Notes: generated from the letters alone by a model not told the origin. A stretch of 64,000 bases of DNA from Platanthera guangdongensis (GCA_039583875.1 CM077163.1:235468646-235532645), one strand, 5' to 3'. Positions 1-13,185 are shown, counted from the first letter of the stretch. Numbers and translations: made by a program.

Positions 1-980
1 CAACCCGGCTATGACGACATCATACTCTGCCTGGTTGTTGGTGACCGGGAAGTGTAGCGCCACTGCCTGCTCTATGGCGACCCCCTGGGGGCTTACCAGC
101 ACTACCCCTCCCCACAGGGAATGCTTCCCTGAGGCCCCATCAACATACATCTTTCATGCCACCTTAGGCTGCGCTTCCCCCTCTCCCAGCTCTGTGACGT
201 AGTCAGCCAAGAAGTCAGCCACCGCATGTGCCTTGATGGAGAGCCTAGGTACAAAAGAGACGTTGAATTCGCTGAGCTCAATGGACCACTCGGCCAACCG
301 CCCCGAGTGTTCTACCCCTTCAAAGATCTTGCGTAATGGGTGGTCGGTCACTACCTTGATTGAATGAGCTTGAAAGTACGGTCTGAGCTTCCGGGCCGAG
401 ACAATCAGGGAGAAAGCCAACTTTTCTAAGATGGGGTAGCGTAGTTCGGCCTTCTTAGGACTCTACTGACATAATAGATGGGCAGCTGCCTTTTTCCATC
501 CTCCCTTACCAACACAGAGCTAACAGCCTCAGCTCCTACCCTAAGGTACATGGCTAAGTCTTCTCCCTCCTTCGGACTCTGCAGGAGTGGAGCTTGGGTC
601 AGCTGAGTCTTCAATGCCCGAAAAGCTTCCTCACATTCCTTTGTCCACTCGAATTGTTTACTCCCCCGAAGCGCTTTGAAGAAAGGCGAGCACTTCTCTC
701 CGGCCCGAGAGAGAAAACGACTCAACTCAGCCAACTTACCTGTCAAGCGTTGAACCTCCTTAACGTTGCGAGGCGATTCCAACTCCACGATGTCCCTCAC
801 CTTATCCGGGTTTGGCTCGACCCCTGCCGGGGTTAGAAGGTGCCCGAGGACCTTGTCTCCGCTTGCCGCGAATATGCATTTTTGGGGGTTCAACCTCATC
901 TTGAACATTCCCAATGTCATCCCACTCTCTTGAGAGGGAGAACCTCCCGAGCCAGCTCCTTCTCCCCCACCTCCGGCCAT
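1..980 (-). pseudogene. Ty3/gypsy (Tat lineage) gag-pol fragment, internally deleted
   Basis: Reading leftward from 980, the frame starts with a Gly-rich segment (MAGGGGEGAGSGG) that looks like a gag N-terminus. After about 20 residues it runs into the reverse transcriptase thumb (MRLNPQKCIFA, then VQRLTGKLAELSRFL) and RNase H (FEWTKECEEAFRALK, YYVSRVL). A frameshift near 445 moves the frame; RNase H continues at 154..420 (LRPYFQAHSIKVVTD, ADFLADYV). Beyond a stop near 153, the DNA still encodes a second RNase H start (MYVDGASG..GVVL, TNNQAEYDVVIAG). A second, archaeal-type RNase H is known for the plant Tat clade. Protease, the RT palm and most of gag are missing, so a deletion has joined gag to RT. 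The element continues past the left edge. Confidence 0.85.
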
Positions 981-1038
981 GAGACTTGACTTGAGATTTT
1001 CTTGTATCGGCTACGGTCCACGCTCACCGCACCAGAAA

Positions 1039-1984
1039 TGTTGAAGCCAAAAACTGGCCTCAACGAACGTTCGAACCTTGGGGAGTAACCAGCACCTACT
1101 TCTCCCAGATCTCAACCCAAGACCAGCGACAAAGAACCAGGAACAGACCCGAAACCCCAGCTGGGAGGTCCCTCCACTATCCTGGAAGCTCTCTTAACAC
1201 TTCCCCTCCAAGGCCAATTGCTGGGCTAGGAGTACCTCAGAAAATTCTAGAGGGCTAAAATGAGAGTATGAGGAAAAAACTGCCTTCTGAGATATCCTGT
1301 GAATCTATTTATAGTTTTCCAACTACTGGTCTACAAAAAATGTATTCATGTTACCCTAGAATTACTAAAATGCCCCTGAGCTGGCCTGACAATAGTCAAA
1401 CTCCGCTATTCTGAGGAGTTAAATGCAGACCAGGGGTATTTAGGTAATTTCAGGTCTGGGTCCCACCAGGCGAGAGCTCTTCCTGCTGAGCTCTACGAGA
1501 ACCCTACTTGCTCTAGGCGCGAGCCTTCCCGCCTACCCTGGGCGGAACCAGAAGCATCACTCAACGCCCAAAAGCCTCCGGAAACGTTGAATGGAGAAGC
1601 ATCACTCAACGCCAGAGGCTGGCGGGGGCGTTGAGTGGAGAAGCATCACTCAACGCCAAAGGGCTGGCGGGAGCGTCGAGTGGAGAAGCCTCACTCAGCG
1701 CCAAGGGGTTTCCGCCGGTCCGAGGCGCGAGCCTTTTCGCCTACCCAAGTTCAGCCATGGCCTAAGCCTACAATCTGTGCTCGACAAACTGTGTCGTTAG
1801 TTCGACAAAACGAGCTCGGCGAACTGTGCTTCTTAACCCCACGGGCGAGAGACTTCCCACCTACTCGCGGCGAGAGCCCTCCCGCCTGTTTTCTTACTTG
1901 ACCCAATTGTATACCCGAAACTAGCCCAATCTGGGTCCTTGAGGGGGCCTTGGTCCTACCCAACGAATATGGGGTTGTACACCA
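1039..1984 (-). repeat. Probable 5' LTR of the Tat-type element
   Basis: This segment lies directly upstream of the Tat gag start on the minus strand. It begins on the plus strand with TGTTGAAG at 1039 and ends near ...GTACACCA at 1984, giving a TG..CA frame of about 946 bp. The leader between it and gag (981..1038) is short and includes a run resembling a non-methionine primer site. Only one copy is in the window, so the limits are inferred from position and terminal dinucleotides, not from comparison of two LTRs. Confidence 0.5.
1551..1710. repeat. 44-45 bp tandem repeat, about 3.5 copies
   Basis: The motif GAAGCATCACTCAACGCC recurs with starts at 1551, 1596, 1640 and, slightly changed, 1685. 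Each copy is followed by a diverged GGCTGGCGGGRGCGT-like half. The array sits inside the presumed Tat LTR. Confidence 0.85.
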
Positions 1985-1995
1985 ATAAGGCTTTC

Positions 1996-3244
1996 TGACG
2001 GCGCGCCACGACCCACGCGCGTTTACACCCGCAGGAGGAGGTGATCCGCTCTCCAGACGGGTGATCGGAGCCCATGGTCGCTTCCGGATGCATGTTTCCA
2101 TTCAATTTTATATTTTGTACTTTTTATTTTGAGTTGTATTTTGTCCCCGATCGGTTCGAACAATCTACGTCGTCCGATCGGACAGTTTATTTTATGAATA
2201 GGTGTGTGCAAGCGGTTTTGGTGTTAGGGTTATAAATAGGGAGGCGCTGGTTTCATACAGATATCGCGGATTTGGAGTTTCTCCCAAAACCGTCGGTCAC
2301 TGAAGAGGTGCGACCCCTCCTCTGCTGCTTCCGGTGCGACGCCAGCAGCCACTCCTTCACCTTCCCCTCCGGTAAGCCCCCCGTCACTCGTTGTCTCCTC
2401 CATAGCCGCGACTCAACCCTTACAATTTCCCAACAGTTCCCCTTCTTCCCCATCCCGCACCTCTGCAACATCGTCGAAATCACCCCAAGCCGCAACAGCA
2501 ACCCCCTACCCCGTCCAATATCCTCCCCGCTGACCTCCCCCTACCCGTAAGCACCTCCTCCCTTGCCCCGTTTTCTGCAACAACACCACCGCCCCTCCTC
2601 TTCCCGTCGCCCAGCCACCGTAATACCCCCAGCCCGCAAATCCCTCCTCCGCCTTCCTCCCCCGTTTCCGACAACATCACCACCGCCCCTCCTCTTCCCG
2701 TCGCCTAGCTGCCTTATTTAATTACATGTTACTGTTCAGCAGTTAATCATACGGTTCACTCTCTTTTCTTCAAATAATCTACTATCACCAAGGCCCATTT
2801 CCTGTCGAGCCCACCCTCCCGTCATGGACCCACTTCGGATCAGCCACCCGACATTGTTGTGACCTTGGATGCTCATCTTCAACCGCCTCCGCCGCGGCCT
2901 ACATATGCAAATTGTGGTAAACCGTTTTTGTCCTGTTATTGTTGTTTATCTTGGTAAAGGATTGTATTGTGTGGGTTGTATGTTTTATTGCTACTAGTAT
3001 TGTTCGTCGTATGATTTGCAGGGCGTATTCTGTGGTTGCTTAAAGTAGTTGCGTCTCGGTATTTGTAAAATTAATAGTTGTTTCCTTTCACTCAAATATT
3101 TGTGAACGCACGTGCCTTGTTAATTTACTATAATAATTACTTGTTAGCAATTTTGGCGGACCACTTGTGCACTTGCATCACACGTCATTGCATATAGGAG
3201 TGCATTTAGTGTGTCCACCTCGTGTCGGCCTTACCACTGCATCA
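1996..3244 (+). repeat. 5' LTR of the chromovirus
   Basis: It starts TGACGGCGCG and ends CACTGCATCA, 1249 bp. A TATAAATA box lies near 2232, with a CT-rich transcribed part after it. It matches the copy at 8157..9414 over its whole length, with scattered substitutions and small indels. Confidence 0.95.
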
Positions 3245-3248
3245 AAAT

Positions 3249-3260
3249 TGGTATCAGAGG
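3249..3260 (+). other. Primer binding site (tRNA-iMet type), chromovirus
   Basis: TGGTATCAGAGG starts four bases after the LTR end. It differs by one base (final G for C) from the usual plant TGGTATCAGAGC complement of initiator tRNA-Met. Confidence 0.85.
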
Positions 3261-3278
3261 CGAGGTTAGGGTCATTGC

Positions 3279-6200
3279 ATGTTACGTATTGGTAGGGATT
3301 ATCGTCAGTTCATGTCAAGTCAAAATCATCCCAACGATAGGACCGCTAGCTCTCAGACGGACATGATGCCCGCGGAATTTCAAAGGCTTGTCCTTGATCG
3401 ATTTGATCAAATGGGCGTCTAATTCAACACACTTAGAGGTGATATCGCGAGGGTTAGTACGAGAGTAGACCAGTTAGAAACACAGAGAGATCGAACGAAC
3501 CCTATACCTAATGAGGAACCTCTTGAGGACCCTCGAGATGCCACCCCCCCCCCTCCCCGGAGACGTGGTAGAGATGGCCCTCGCCGAGAGATCCCGCCAC
3601 CACCAAGTGCAAATTATCGCCATGGATTCGAGTTTCGACGAGATCGCCCTTTGGATGAGCCATGTCATCCACCAACACCTCGTCGAAGGGATAGACACCG
3701 ATATGACTATGACGATGATGACGAGGATGACATTACCCGACGGATCCGTATTGATGCTCCTACCTTCGATGGTCACTTGGACCCGAAAGCATTCAGTGAT
3801 TGGCTCATGGACATGGACAACTACTTTGACTGGTTAGAGATGAACGACGAGAGGCGAGTACGGTTCGCGAAGATTAAACTAATTGGCCAAGCGAAGATTT
3901 ATTGGTCGACTCTGGAGAGGTCCTTGGAGCGTGATGGCTATTACCACATTACCCAATGGGATGAGATGAAGCAGTGCCTACAGGATAAGTATCTTCCTGC
4001 TTTTTATCGAGATCAGTTGTACGCGGTACGTTAGGGTACTCTTTATGTTGCTGATTACATGTCTCGATTTGACGAACTTGTAGTTCGCAACGACATTATG
4101 GAGGAGCTCATTGCTACTGCATCGCGCTTTCGTGCGTGTCTTAGATCAGACATCCGAAGGGAACTAATTCATCATAGGATGGAGTCGGTTGAGCAGGTTT
4201 TTCAGCTTGCCCTCCAATACGAGCAGTATTTGAGCTCAGCAGGCCCGAGACATACCACCACTAGACCTGATGCTTCCACAGTTCGAAAGTTCGTCCCTGC
4301 AACGACTCATGCCACCATTCGCCCACCCACAGACGTGACAGGGAAAGTTATTGTTCTAGGAGGCCCCAAGCCTGGGGGCGTCCAATGCTATCGTTGTTCC
4401 GGCAGAGGGCATTTTGCGGCCCAATGCCCTACCAGGAACTTGCTGATTGAGGATTCTGGCGAGCCCAGCGGCGAGGCTGAGGGCGATGCCACTGAGGAGG
4501 TTACGGTTGTTGTTGACGATGGTTGGGAGAGCGATGCTGAGAGATCGCTAGAGGTAGGAGTCCTTCGTCGCATCCTCCACACCCCACGTGCTGAAGAGAA
4601 TTGGCGACGCACCACTATCTTTTTCACTTACTTCCAGAGCGCAGGAGGACCCTGCAAGCACGTCATCGATAGTGGAAGTTGCGTAAATATTATTGTTAAG
4701 AAAGGGTTGGAGAGGATGCAGCTTACTGTCGAGCCCCATCCACATCCATATTGTGTCCTTTGGGTGGACAAGTACACCGTACAAGTTACACAGCGATGTC
4801 TGGTGCCGATCTGATTAGCATCTACAGAGGACCGGGCTTGGTGTGACGTTATCCCTATGGATGTCGCTCACATTCTTCTAGGGAGACCCTGGCTTTACGA
4901 TCGTGACGCCACGTGTTATGGTTGTTCCAACACGTGCGTATTTTTTGACAAGGGTCGAAAGATTACTCTCACCCCGACTCAACCCAGGGATCCTCCCAAG
5001 GGTAAGGTTGACTCGTCAGTTAGTGCGGGATCGTCGAGACCCCTGCATATCTTGAGAAGGGGTGATTTCTTGAGAGCGAGCCTAGAGACTGGAATCATGT
5101 TTATTGTGGCAGCCACATTGGCGACCGAGACCCCTAGCGAGGCTGAGATTACTGACCCGGATGTTCAGCAGTTGATGGATGACTTCACGAACATTATGCC
5201 CGAGGAGCTCCCTGGTGAGCTTCCCCCACTGAGGGACATCCAACGTGCGATTGACCTGATCTCAAGGGCATCTTTGCCCAATCTGCCACACTATCGTTTA
5301 AACCCAACTGAGCATGCCGAGCTAAAACGGCAAGTTGATGAACTTTTGCGGAAAGGGTTTATACGAGAGAGTCTCAGCCCGTGCGTCGTGTCAGTCCTTC
5401 TGACTCCGAAGAAGGACGGTAGTTGGCGCATGTGCATAGATAGCCGTGCAATAAATAAGATCACGGTGAAGTATCGTTTTTCGATTCTCCGCCTCGATGA
5501 CCTCCTGGATTCGATGACTGGTGCTCGGATCTTTTCGAAGATCGACCTTCGCAGCGGGTACCATCAGATCAGAGTTAGAGAGGGGGATGAGTGGAAGACG
5601 GCCTTCAAGACGAAGGACGGCTTGTACGAGTGGATGGTGATGTCGTTCGGCTTATCGAACGCACCCAGCACATTCATGAGGGTGATGACTCAGGTTTTGC
5701 GACCCTATATGAGCAAATTCTTGGTTGTATATCTCGATGATATTTTGATATACAGTCGGAGTCGCATCGAGCATTTACGCCACATTCGTCTGGTGTTCGG
5801 TCTCCTCCAAAAGGAGCATTTATACATCAACTTGAAGAAGTGCTCGTTCCTATCCACGTTCGTTCATTTCTTAGGTTATGTTGTATCAGCATCTGATATT
5901 TCTGTCGACCCTGACAAGGTCAAGGAGATTTGAGAATGGTCCATCCCCTCGAACATTCACGAGGCTCGTACCTTTCATGGACTTGCCACCTTTTATAGGA
6001 GGTTTGTCTGAGCCTTCAGTTCAGTCATGGCCCCTATTACGAGCTGTCTTCGTAAGAGAGAATTTGTGTGGACGAAGGCTGCCACTCGAGCTTTCGAGGA
6101 GATCAAGGAAAGATTGTTTACTGCTCCCGTGTTACACTTACCCGACTTCTCCAAGCCCTTTGAGGTATCTTGTGACGTGTCAGGAGTTGGTATCGGCGCA

Positions 6201-8159
6201 GTCCTTACTCAGGAAGGCCACCCGGTGGCCTACTTTAGCGAGAAGTTGAATGAGGTCCGTCAAAAATATTATAACTATGATCGGGAGTTCTATGTCATCG
6301 TGCAGGCACTGCGATACTGGCGACATTATCTCCTGCATAAGGAGTTCATTTTATACTTAGATCATCAGGCCCTGAGTTATCTCGACTCCCAGAAGAAATT
6401 GGGTCACCGTCACGCCAAATGGGTGGAATATATGGAGGAGTTTCACTATGTTCTGAAGCACCGAGCAGGTGTTGAAAACAAACCAACGGACGCCTTGAGT
6501 CGCCGAGTTAGCATCCTCCACACCATGCGAACCCGAGTTGTGGGTTCGAACAGTTAGTCTACGCCTATCCTGAGTGCCCAGATTTTGGGGACGTCTACAC
6601 GGCGCTATCGAGGGACCCTCCCGATCTTCGAGAGGGCTACTCGATTTCTGACGGGTATCTATTTATGGGCTCTCGCCTTTGCATTCCACTGTCATCCTTT
6701 TGAGATTTCCTTATCTGGGAGTTACACGCAGGCAGAGCTGAGGGGCACTTTGGTAGGGATAAGACGATTGCGTTGGTAGATGATCGCTTCTTCTGGCCCG
6801 GCTTAAAGAAAGACGTCACCCGGGTAGTGAGGCATTGTGGAGTTTGCCAGAGGGCAAAGGGATCTCGCCAGCCTACAGGACTATACACTCCACTTCCCAT
6901 CCCTGAGAGGCCCTGGTCTGATGTTAGTATGGATTTTGTTCTCGGGCTCCCTCGCACTCTGAGGAAGCTCGACTCGATATTTGTTGTGGTTGATCGATTC
7001 TTCAAGATGGCGCATTTCATTCCTTGCCGAAAAATTGCTGACGCCTCTCACGTGGCAGCGTTATTTTTTAGGGAAGTATTTAAGTATCATGGTCTCTCCA
7101 CCTCTATAGTCTCTGATCGCGACGTACGATTCATGAGCTATTTCTGTAAGACTCTATGGAAAAAGACGGGTACGACACTGAAGTTTTCCTCCGCCTACCA
7201 CCCGCAGACGGATGGACAAACTAAAGTGGTTAACCGTAGTCTTGAGACTCTTCTTCGTTGCCTAGTTGGGGATAGTCCATCAACCTGGGATTCTGTCATT
7301 CTCATAGTTGAATTTGCATACAATAGCTACGTCAATAGGACCACAGGCTTGAGTCCTTTTCATATCACCTTAGGGTATGAGCCTAGGAAACCCGTTGATT
7401 TGGTGAATATTCCCCTAGGGTCCAGACCTAGTGAGTCAGCTGAGTCTTTCATCCAGCATGTACATGCACTACACGAGTCGGTCCGTAAGAAGATTGTCGC
7501 TAGTAATGATTATTATAAGAATCAAGCAGATCAGCACAGACGGGAACAAATCTTTGAGGCAGGAGAACAGGTATTAATTCGCATTCGATCTGAGAGGGTC
7601 CCACAGGGACCAGCAAAAAAATTAAGCTCGCGCAGAACAGGCCCCTATACAGTTGTACGGCGAATTCGCATTCAACGTAGAGGATTTGACTCCTTACTAC
7701 GAGGAACATGTGTACGTGGATCCACTCACCACACCTCTACCCGAGCCTTCACCTTTCATAGCTCCATCACTTGAGTCTTCTCCTATTGCATCCACCAGTC
7801 CCTCTTTGTTGCCACCAGCGGCATCGCATCATGCAGATCGACTTGCATCATCGACGGTTCCACTGACATCATCGCCAGACGGAAATACATCATTGCCAGA
7901 CAAAGATACATCAGTGCCAGACGGAGACACATTGGTACCACCTGCTACAGGCGACGCAGTTCAGATCATCGGGCACGACTTCCACGCCGCGGGCGGGCGA
8001 GATACCCAACGCTATCTTGTCCGTTGGAGCGGTCGGCCCCTGCACAATGCTACTTGGATCTCCCCAGAGGAGCTTGAGGGACTCGTCCCGCGGCTTCGCA
8101 GCTACTACGACCACGAGCACTCATCAGAGTTGAGTGCTTTTACGCCCGGGGGGAGTTGA
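3279..8159 (+). pseudogene. Chromovirus gag-pol polyprotein, broken
   Basis: The frame opens at ATG 3279. Domains in order: gag with an Asp-rich basic linker; CCHC zinc knuckle CYRCSGRGHFAAQCP (about 4387); protease-like VIDSGSCVNIIV (about 4663); RT with YLDDILIYS (about 5730); RNase H (about 6150-6500); integrase zinc finger (HCGVCQRAKG, about 6833) and core (SDRDVRF, AYHPQTDGQT); C-terminal chromodomain-like YLVRWSGRPLHNATW (about 8011). In-frame stops stand at 3418-3420, 4032-4034, 4812-4814 and 5931-5933. Frameshifts lie near 6540 and 7655. It cannot make a full polyprotein. The final stop codon TGA (8157..8159) is the first three bases of the 3' LTR, so the purine tract is also coding. 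Confidence 0.93.
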
Positions 8160-9414
8160 CGGCGCGCTACGAGCCACGCGCGTTTACACTCGCAGGAGGA
8201 GGTGATCCGCTCTCCAGACGGGCGATCGGAGCCCATAATCGCTTTTGGATGCGTGTTTCCAGTCAATTTTATATTTTGTACTTTTTATTTCGAGTTGTAT
8301 TGTGTCCCCGATCGGTTCAAACAATCTACACCGTCCGATCAGACAGTTTATTTTATGAATAGGTGTGTGCAGGCGGTTTTGGTGTTAAGGTTATAAATAG
8401 GGAGGCGCATGTTCTGTACAGGTATCGTGGATTTGGAGTTTCTCCCAAAACCGTCGGTCACTGAAGAGGTGTGACGCCTCCTCCGCTGCTTCCGGTGCGA
8501 CGTCGGCAGCCTCTCCTTCACCTTCCCCTCCGGTAAGCCCCCCACCACTCGTTGCCTCCTCCATAGCCGCGACACATACCTTACAATTTCCCGACAGTTC
8601 CCCTTCTTCCCCACCCCGCACCTCTGCAACATCGTCGAAATCACCCCAAGCCGCAACAGCAACCCCCTACCCCGGCCAATATCCTCCCCGCTGACCTCCC
8701 CTACCCGTAAGCACCTCCACCTCCCTCACCCAGTTTTCTGCAACAACACCACCGCCCCTCCTCTTCCCGTCGCCCAGCCACCTTAATACCCCCAGCCCGC
8801 CAATCCCACCTCCGCCTTCCTCCCTCATTTCCTGCAACATCAACACCGCCCCTCCTCTTCCTGTCGCCCAGCCGCCTTATTTAATAACTTGTTACTGTTC
8901 AGCAGTTAATCATACTGTTCACTCTCATTTCTTCAAATAATCTACTATCACCAAGGCCCATTTCCTGTCCAGCCCACCCTCCCGTCATGGACCCACTTCG
9001 GATCAGCCACCCGACATTGTTGTGACCTTGGATGCTCATCTTCAACCGCCTCTGCCGCCGCCTACATATGAAAATTGTGGTAAACCGTTCTTGTCCTGTT
9101 ATTATTGTTTATCTTGGTAAAGGCTTGTATTGTGTTGGTTGTATGTTTTATTGCTACTAGTATTGTTCGTCGTATGATTTGCAGGGCGTATTCTGTGGTT
9201 GCTTAAAATAGTTGTGTCTCGATCTTTGTAAAATTAATAGTTGTTTTCTTTCACTCAAATATTTGTGAACGCATGTGCCCGGTTAATTTACTATAATAAT
9301 TAATAATTACTTGTTAGCAATTTTGGTGGACCACTTGTGCACTTGCATCACACGTCACTGCATATAGGAGTGCAATTAGTGCGTCCACCTCGTGTCGGCC
9401 TTACAACTGCATCA
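8157..9414 (+). repeat. 3' LTR of the chromovirus
   Basis: It starts TGACGGCGCG directly after the purine tract and ends CAACTGCATCA, 1258 bp. The TATAAATA box is near 8393. It pairs with 1996..3244 and is followed by the CTTTC duplication. Confidence 0.95.
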
Positions 9415-9419
9415 CTTTC

Positions 9420-12400
9420 TAGCCAGGTGAGTTCTGACACAACTGTTGTCATTGCACGGTACTCAGCTTCAGCAGACGAGCGAGCAACAACTGATTGATT
9501 TTTGTACGCCAGGTAATAAGGTTTCATCCAAAATACGTATAGAAACCAGTTGTGGATCGTCGATCATCAGGAGAACCTGCATAGTCAGCATTTGAGTATG
9601 CAACCAGAGATAAAGAAGAGGATGGTTTGTACACAAGCCCTTGTCCCGGAGTAGTCTTCAAGTATCTAAGAATACGCTCTACAGACTGGAGGTGAGAGGT
9701 TCGCGGAGTGTGCATAAACCTACTGACAACTCCAACCGCAAACGAGATATCAGGCCTCATAACTGTTAGATATATCATCTTTTCAACAAGATGTCGATAA
9801 TACTCTGTATTTGTAAGTAGAGAATCAGTCGGTTTCATGTGCGCAGAACTTGTGATTGACATCCATAGGAGTGTCAGCTGGTTTGCATCCTAAGTAGTTT
9901 GCATCATGAATGGCCTGCATCCTGAAGAAGGTCACGGCAGTACTTCCTTTGTGATAGGACAAGGCCATCCGGTCTTCTGGCTATCTCAAATCCAAGAAAA
10001 TAGCGAAGATTCTTCAGATCTTTAGTCTGAAAAACGAAGTTCAAATGTTGCTTGATTTGTTGGATCCCAGTAGAATCATTTCCAGTGATCAAAATGTCAT
10101 CAACATACACTAGAAGAATGACAGTGTCAGTTGGTTGGTGACGAGTAAACAGACAGAAGTCAGCTGAGCTCCGTGTGAATCCAACGTTACGAAAAACCTT
10201 GTTAAACTTATCAAACCAAGTCTGAGGAGATTGTTTGAGACCATAGATAGATTTTCTGAGATGACAAACGCGAGACTCCCCCGTGGTCTCAAACCCGGGA
10301 GGTTGGTGCATGTAAATTGTTTCGAGAAGATCAACATTGAGAAAAGCATTCTTGATGTCCAATTGGTGTAGGGGCCATTGACGAAGAATAGCCAGAGAGA
10401 ACAGAACTGAATTGTATTTAACTTGGCAACTGGGAAAAGTCTCATCGTAATCGAGACCTTGTTGTTGAGTAAACCCGCAAACGACAAGCCGGTCTTTTAG
10501 TCGTTCAACCGTCCCATCAGGAGCATGTTTGATTTCAAAGACTCGCTTACAACCAACACAAGTTTGTCCTGGAGTAAGGGGAACAAGATCTCAAGTCCGA
10601 TTAGCCCAAAGAACAGTCATTTCCTCATCCATCGATGCACGCCAACCCGAATGCAGGAGAGCCTTTTGTAAAGAATTAGGTATAGAAATGGAGGAGAGAG
10701 AGTGCAAATTTTAGAAGAGGTGGGGAGAGGTGATGAAAGGAGACACGATTCGCCAAGGGATGAGCCTTTAGAGGTTGATGTCGGATCAACATGCCGCGAG
10801 ATCACACCGGGAGATAGGATGTTACTGCAAGGCATCATATTGGGAGGGTGACAAGAGTAAACCCGAAGGGGTGGTTTGGGTTGGACAACCATGGGAGTAG
10901 GTGTGGGAAGGAGAGGCAGAAGCGGAGACGTGACGGGAACTGTAGGCCGAGGTAGAGGAGGAATGGGATCTGTATGGGAGGAGTGAAACAGTTGATCTTC
11001 AAGAAAAGTGGCGTCAACAGAAACAACTATTTTGTCATCGGTTGGAGAGTAGCAGACATAACCCTTCTGGGGGCGGGCTAGCCAATGATCGTGAATTTGG
11101 AAGCACGAGGAGCCAATTTGTTTGCAGATGGACTCAGATTATGTGCATAACATGTACATCCAAAAACGCGATGCGGAAGAGAGAACATAGCCTTTGAAGA
11201 ATCAAGAGTACGTGGAGCCGCGAAGTTGAGAATTGGCGAGGCCATGCGATTAATCAAATGATAAGCAGTAGAAACAGCAAAATTCCAGTATAGCGGAGGA
11301 ACCTGCATTTGAAACATACGAGATTTGGCGACATCAAGAAGATGACAGTTTTTTCGCTCTGTCATGTCATTCTGTTTAGTATATGTGCATGACGGCATGA
11401 CATTTGATGGATAATGTCAAATTCGGAGCATAGATTAGAGAATGTACGACTAGTATATTCACGCGCATTATCAGTGCGAAAGACTTTTAAGCAAGTGGAA
11501 AATTGAGTGCGAGTCTCTATAATAAATGCACGGAAGAAAGAGGGAATTTCATCACGATCACGAAGTAAGTACAACCAGGTAACACGCGAATAATCATCGA
11601 TAAAAGTCAAAAAATAACGATAGTCATAGACACTAGGGATCTTATATGGTCCCCAAATATCAAAGTGCACTAAACAAAAAGGAGCATCGCTCCGAGTACA
11701 GGAAGAAGTAAAAGATACACAATGTTGTTTTTCCAAAGATACAAGATTCACAAGTAAACTTTTGAAGAGAAACATCTGGAAGAGCTTGCTTGAGAATCTG
11801 GAGAGGAGCATGCACAAGGCGACGAAGCCAATCAACATAAGAGACGGTGGAGAGAATAGTAGGTGGAACGTCCTGAAGATGTAGCACATTAGACAGTCAC
11901 CCCCTACCAAGTATACTCTGCGTTTATCAATCCTGCGCAACAAAAGAAGAACATGAGAAGGTTACAGAACAATCCAGATCCAGAGTAAGCCGGCTTAACC
12001 GAAAGTAGGTTAAAAGCAAATCCCGAAACACGAAGAACCGAGGATAAAGAGAGAGTTAGAGTAAGAGACATGAGCAACACCAGAAATTTGGGTGGTGTCA
12101 CCATTGGCCACTATAATGAACTTGAAATAAGCGGATTCCAAGTATTGAGGTGGTTGATACGGGGACATGTGATGTTTGACACCCAAATCCACAATCCAGT
12201 GAGAGTTTTGAGAGGCAAAATATACCTTCATTGGAGATCAACGTCACGGATCCAGAGGAGCAACTAACCACCCCTTTTAATTGTTGAAGTTGAGCACGCG
12301 GAGCAGCAATGTCATCACTGGTGGCGGAAGAAGAGACAGTAGTAACAGAAGCAGTAAGGTGAGGAAGCAGACCATGTTTGCGATAACAAGTGGCCTCAAT

Positions 12401-13185
12401 GTGACCGTCCCGTCCGCAGTGAGAGCATTTAAAGAAGGGTCGGTTAGCACGCCCCCGTCCCCGAGAATGGCGACCTCCACGAGCTGGGGGACCGCGAGCA
12501 GAAGAGGCAAGAGTAGATATAGGTTGCTAGAGGAGAGCCGAAGTGAGATTTACAGGGGCATCCGGGGGGTAACCTTCAAGAGCATCCAGCAAACATCCGA
12601 CGGAGACGGAGTAAAGGTTGAGGACAAAATCTGAGCCTGAACACTATGAAGATAGGGTGGAACACGAGTCATTATCATAGCAATCCCAACTGCCTCTTTT
12701 TGCGCCCGTTGTGCAACCAAATCCGTGGTATGGGGTTGGTGTTGTATTCATGCCTCCACAAGGATTTTAGCCCGAGCAACGAAGAAAGTCAAGTCACCAG
12801 TGGCCCCGGGGTCAAGAGATTGAAGGTCGTTAATGATGTCGAACAAGTGTTGAAGGTTGTCCTTGCCAGAATAGAGGGAGTGAAGATCCTTCCACATAGC
12901 ATGAGTCGTTTCATGATACATAGTCATCCTATATGACTCGGTGTCCGGGGAATTGAGAATCTAAGATTGGACACGGCCATCATCACGGATCCAATCCTCA
13001 GTGGGAGCAGTGGGAGGAGCCCTTGTCAGATGATGGAGAAGACCTTTTGTTTGCAGAACACGGCGAACTGAGTGAACCCACTCAACAAAATTTTGCTTCG
13101 CACGAAGAGAGATGGTGGTGATCTGAAGTTCAAGAGGATCAGTAGTAGCACGAGCGGGCAGGGAAGAAGTCGCAGTTGAATCCAT
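9420..13185 (-). pseudogene. Copia gag-pol, degenerate
   Basis: Gag opens at ATG 13185 (MDSTATSSLPARATTD) and includes a gag-like core (AKQNFVEWVHSVRRVLQTKG). Integrase lies at 11078..11943 (HFDIWGPYKIPSVYDYRYF, TFIDDYSRVTWLY, RTDNAREY). RT lies at 9904..10362 (MDIKNAFLNVDL, LVYVDDILITGND, YGLKQSPQTWF). RNase H is at 9420..9862 (MRPDISFAVGVVSRFM, DYAGSPDDRRSTTGF). The pieces sit in different frames and many stops intervene. It is an old, non-functional copy of a standard copia gag-PR-IN-RT-RH polyprotein. Confidence 0.9.

Larger units (their letters stand above)
1996..9414 (+). mobile_element. Full-length Ty3/gypsy chromovirus, inactive
   Basis: A complete LTR retrotransposon of 7.4 kb with LTRs 1996..3244 and 8157..9414. 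A perfect 5-bp target duplication CTTTC stands at 1991..1995 and 9415..9419. A tRNA-Met type primer site follows the 5' LTR and a purine tract (CCCGGGGGGAG) precedes the 3' LTR. The coding order is gag, protease, RT, RNase H, integrase, chromodomain, which is the chromovirus plan. The integrase motif (SIFVVVDRFFKMAHFIPC) points to the CRM/Galadriel side rather than Tekay, but this is tentative. It is inserted in a minus-strand copia element, 11 bp from the end of the Tat LTR. Confidence 0.95.
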
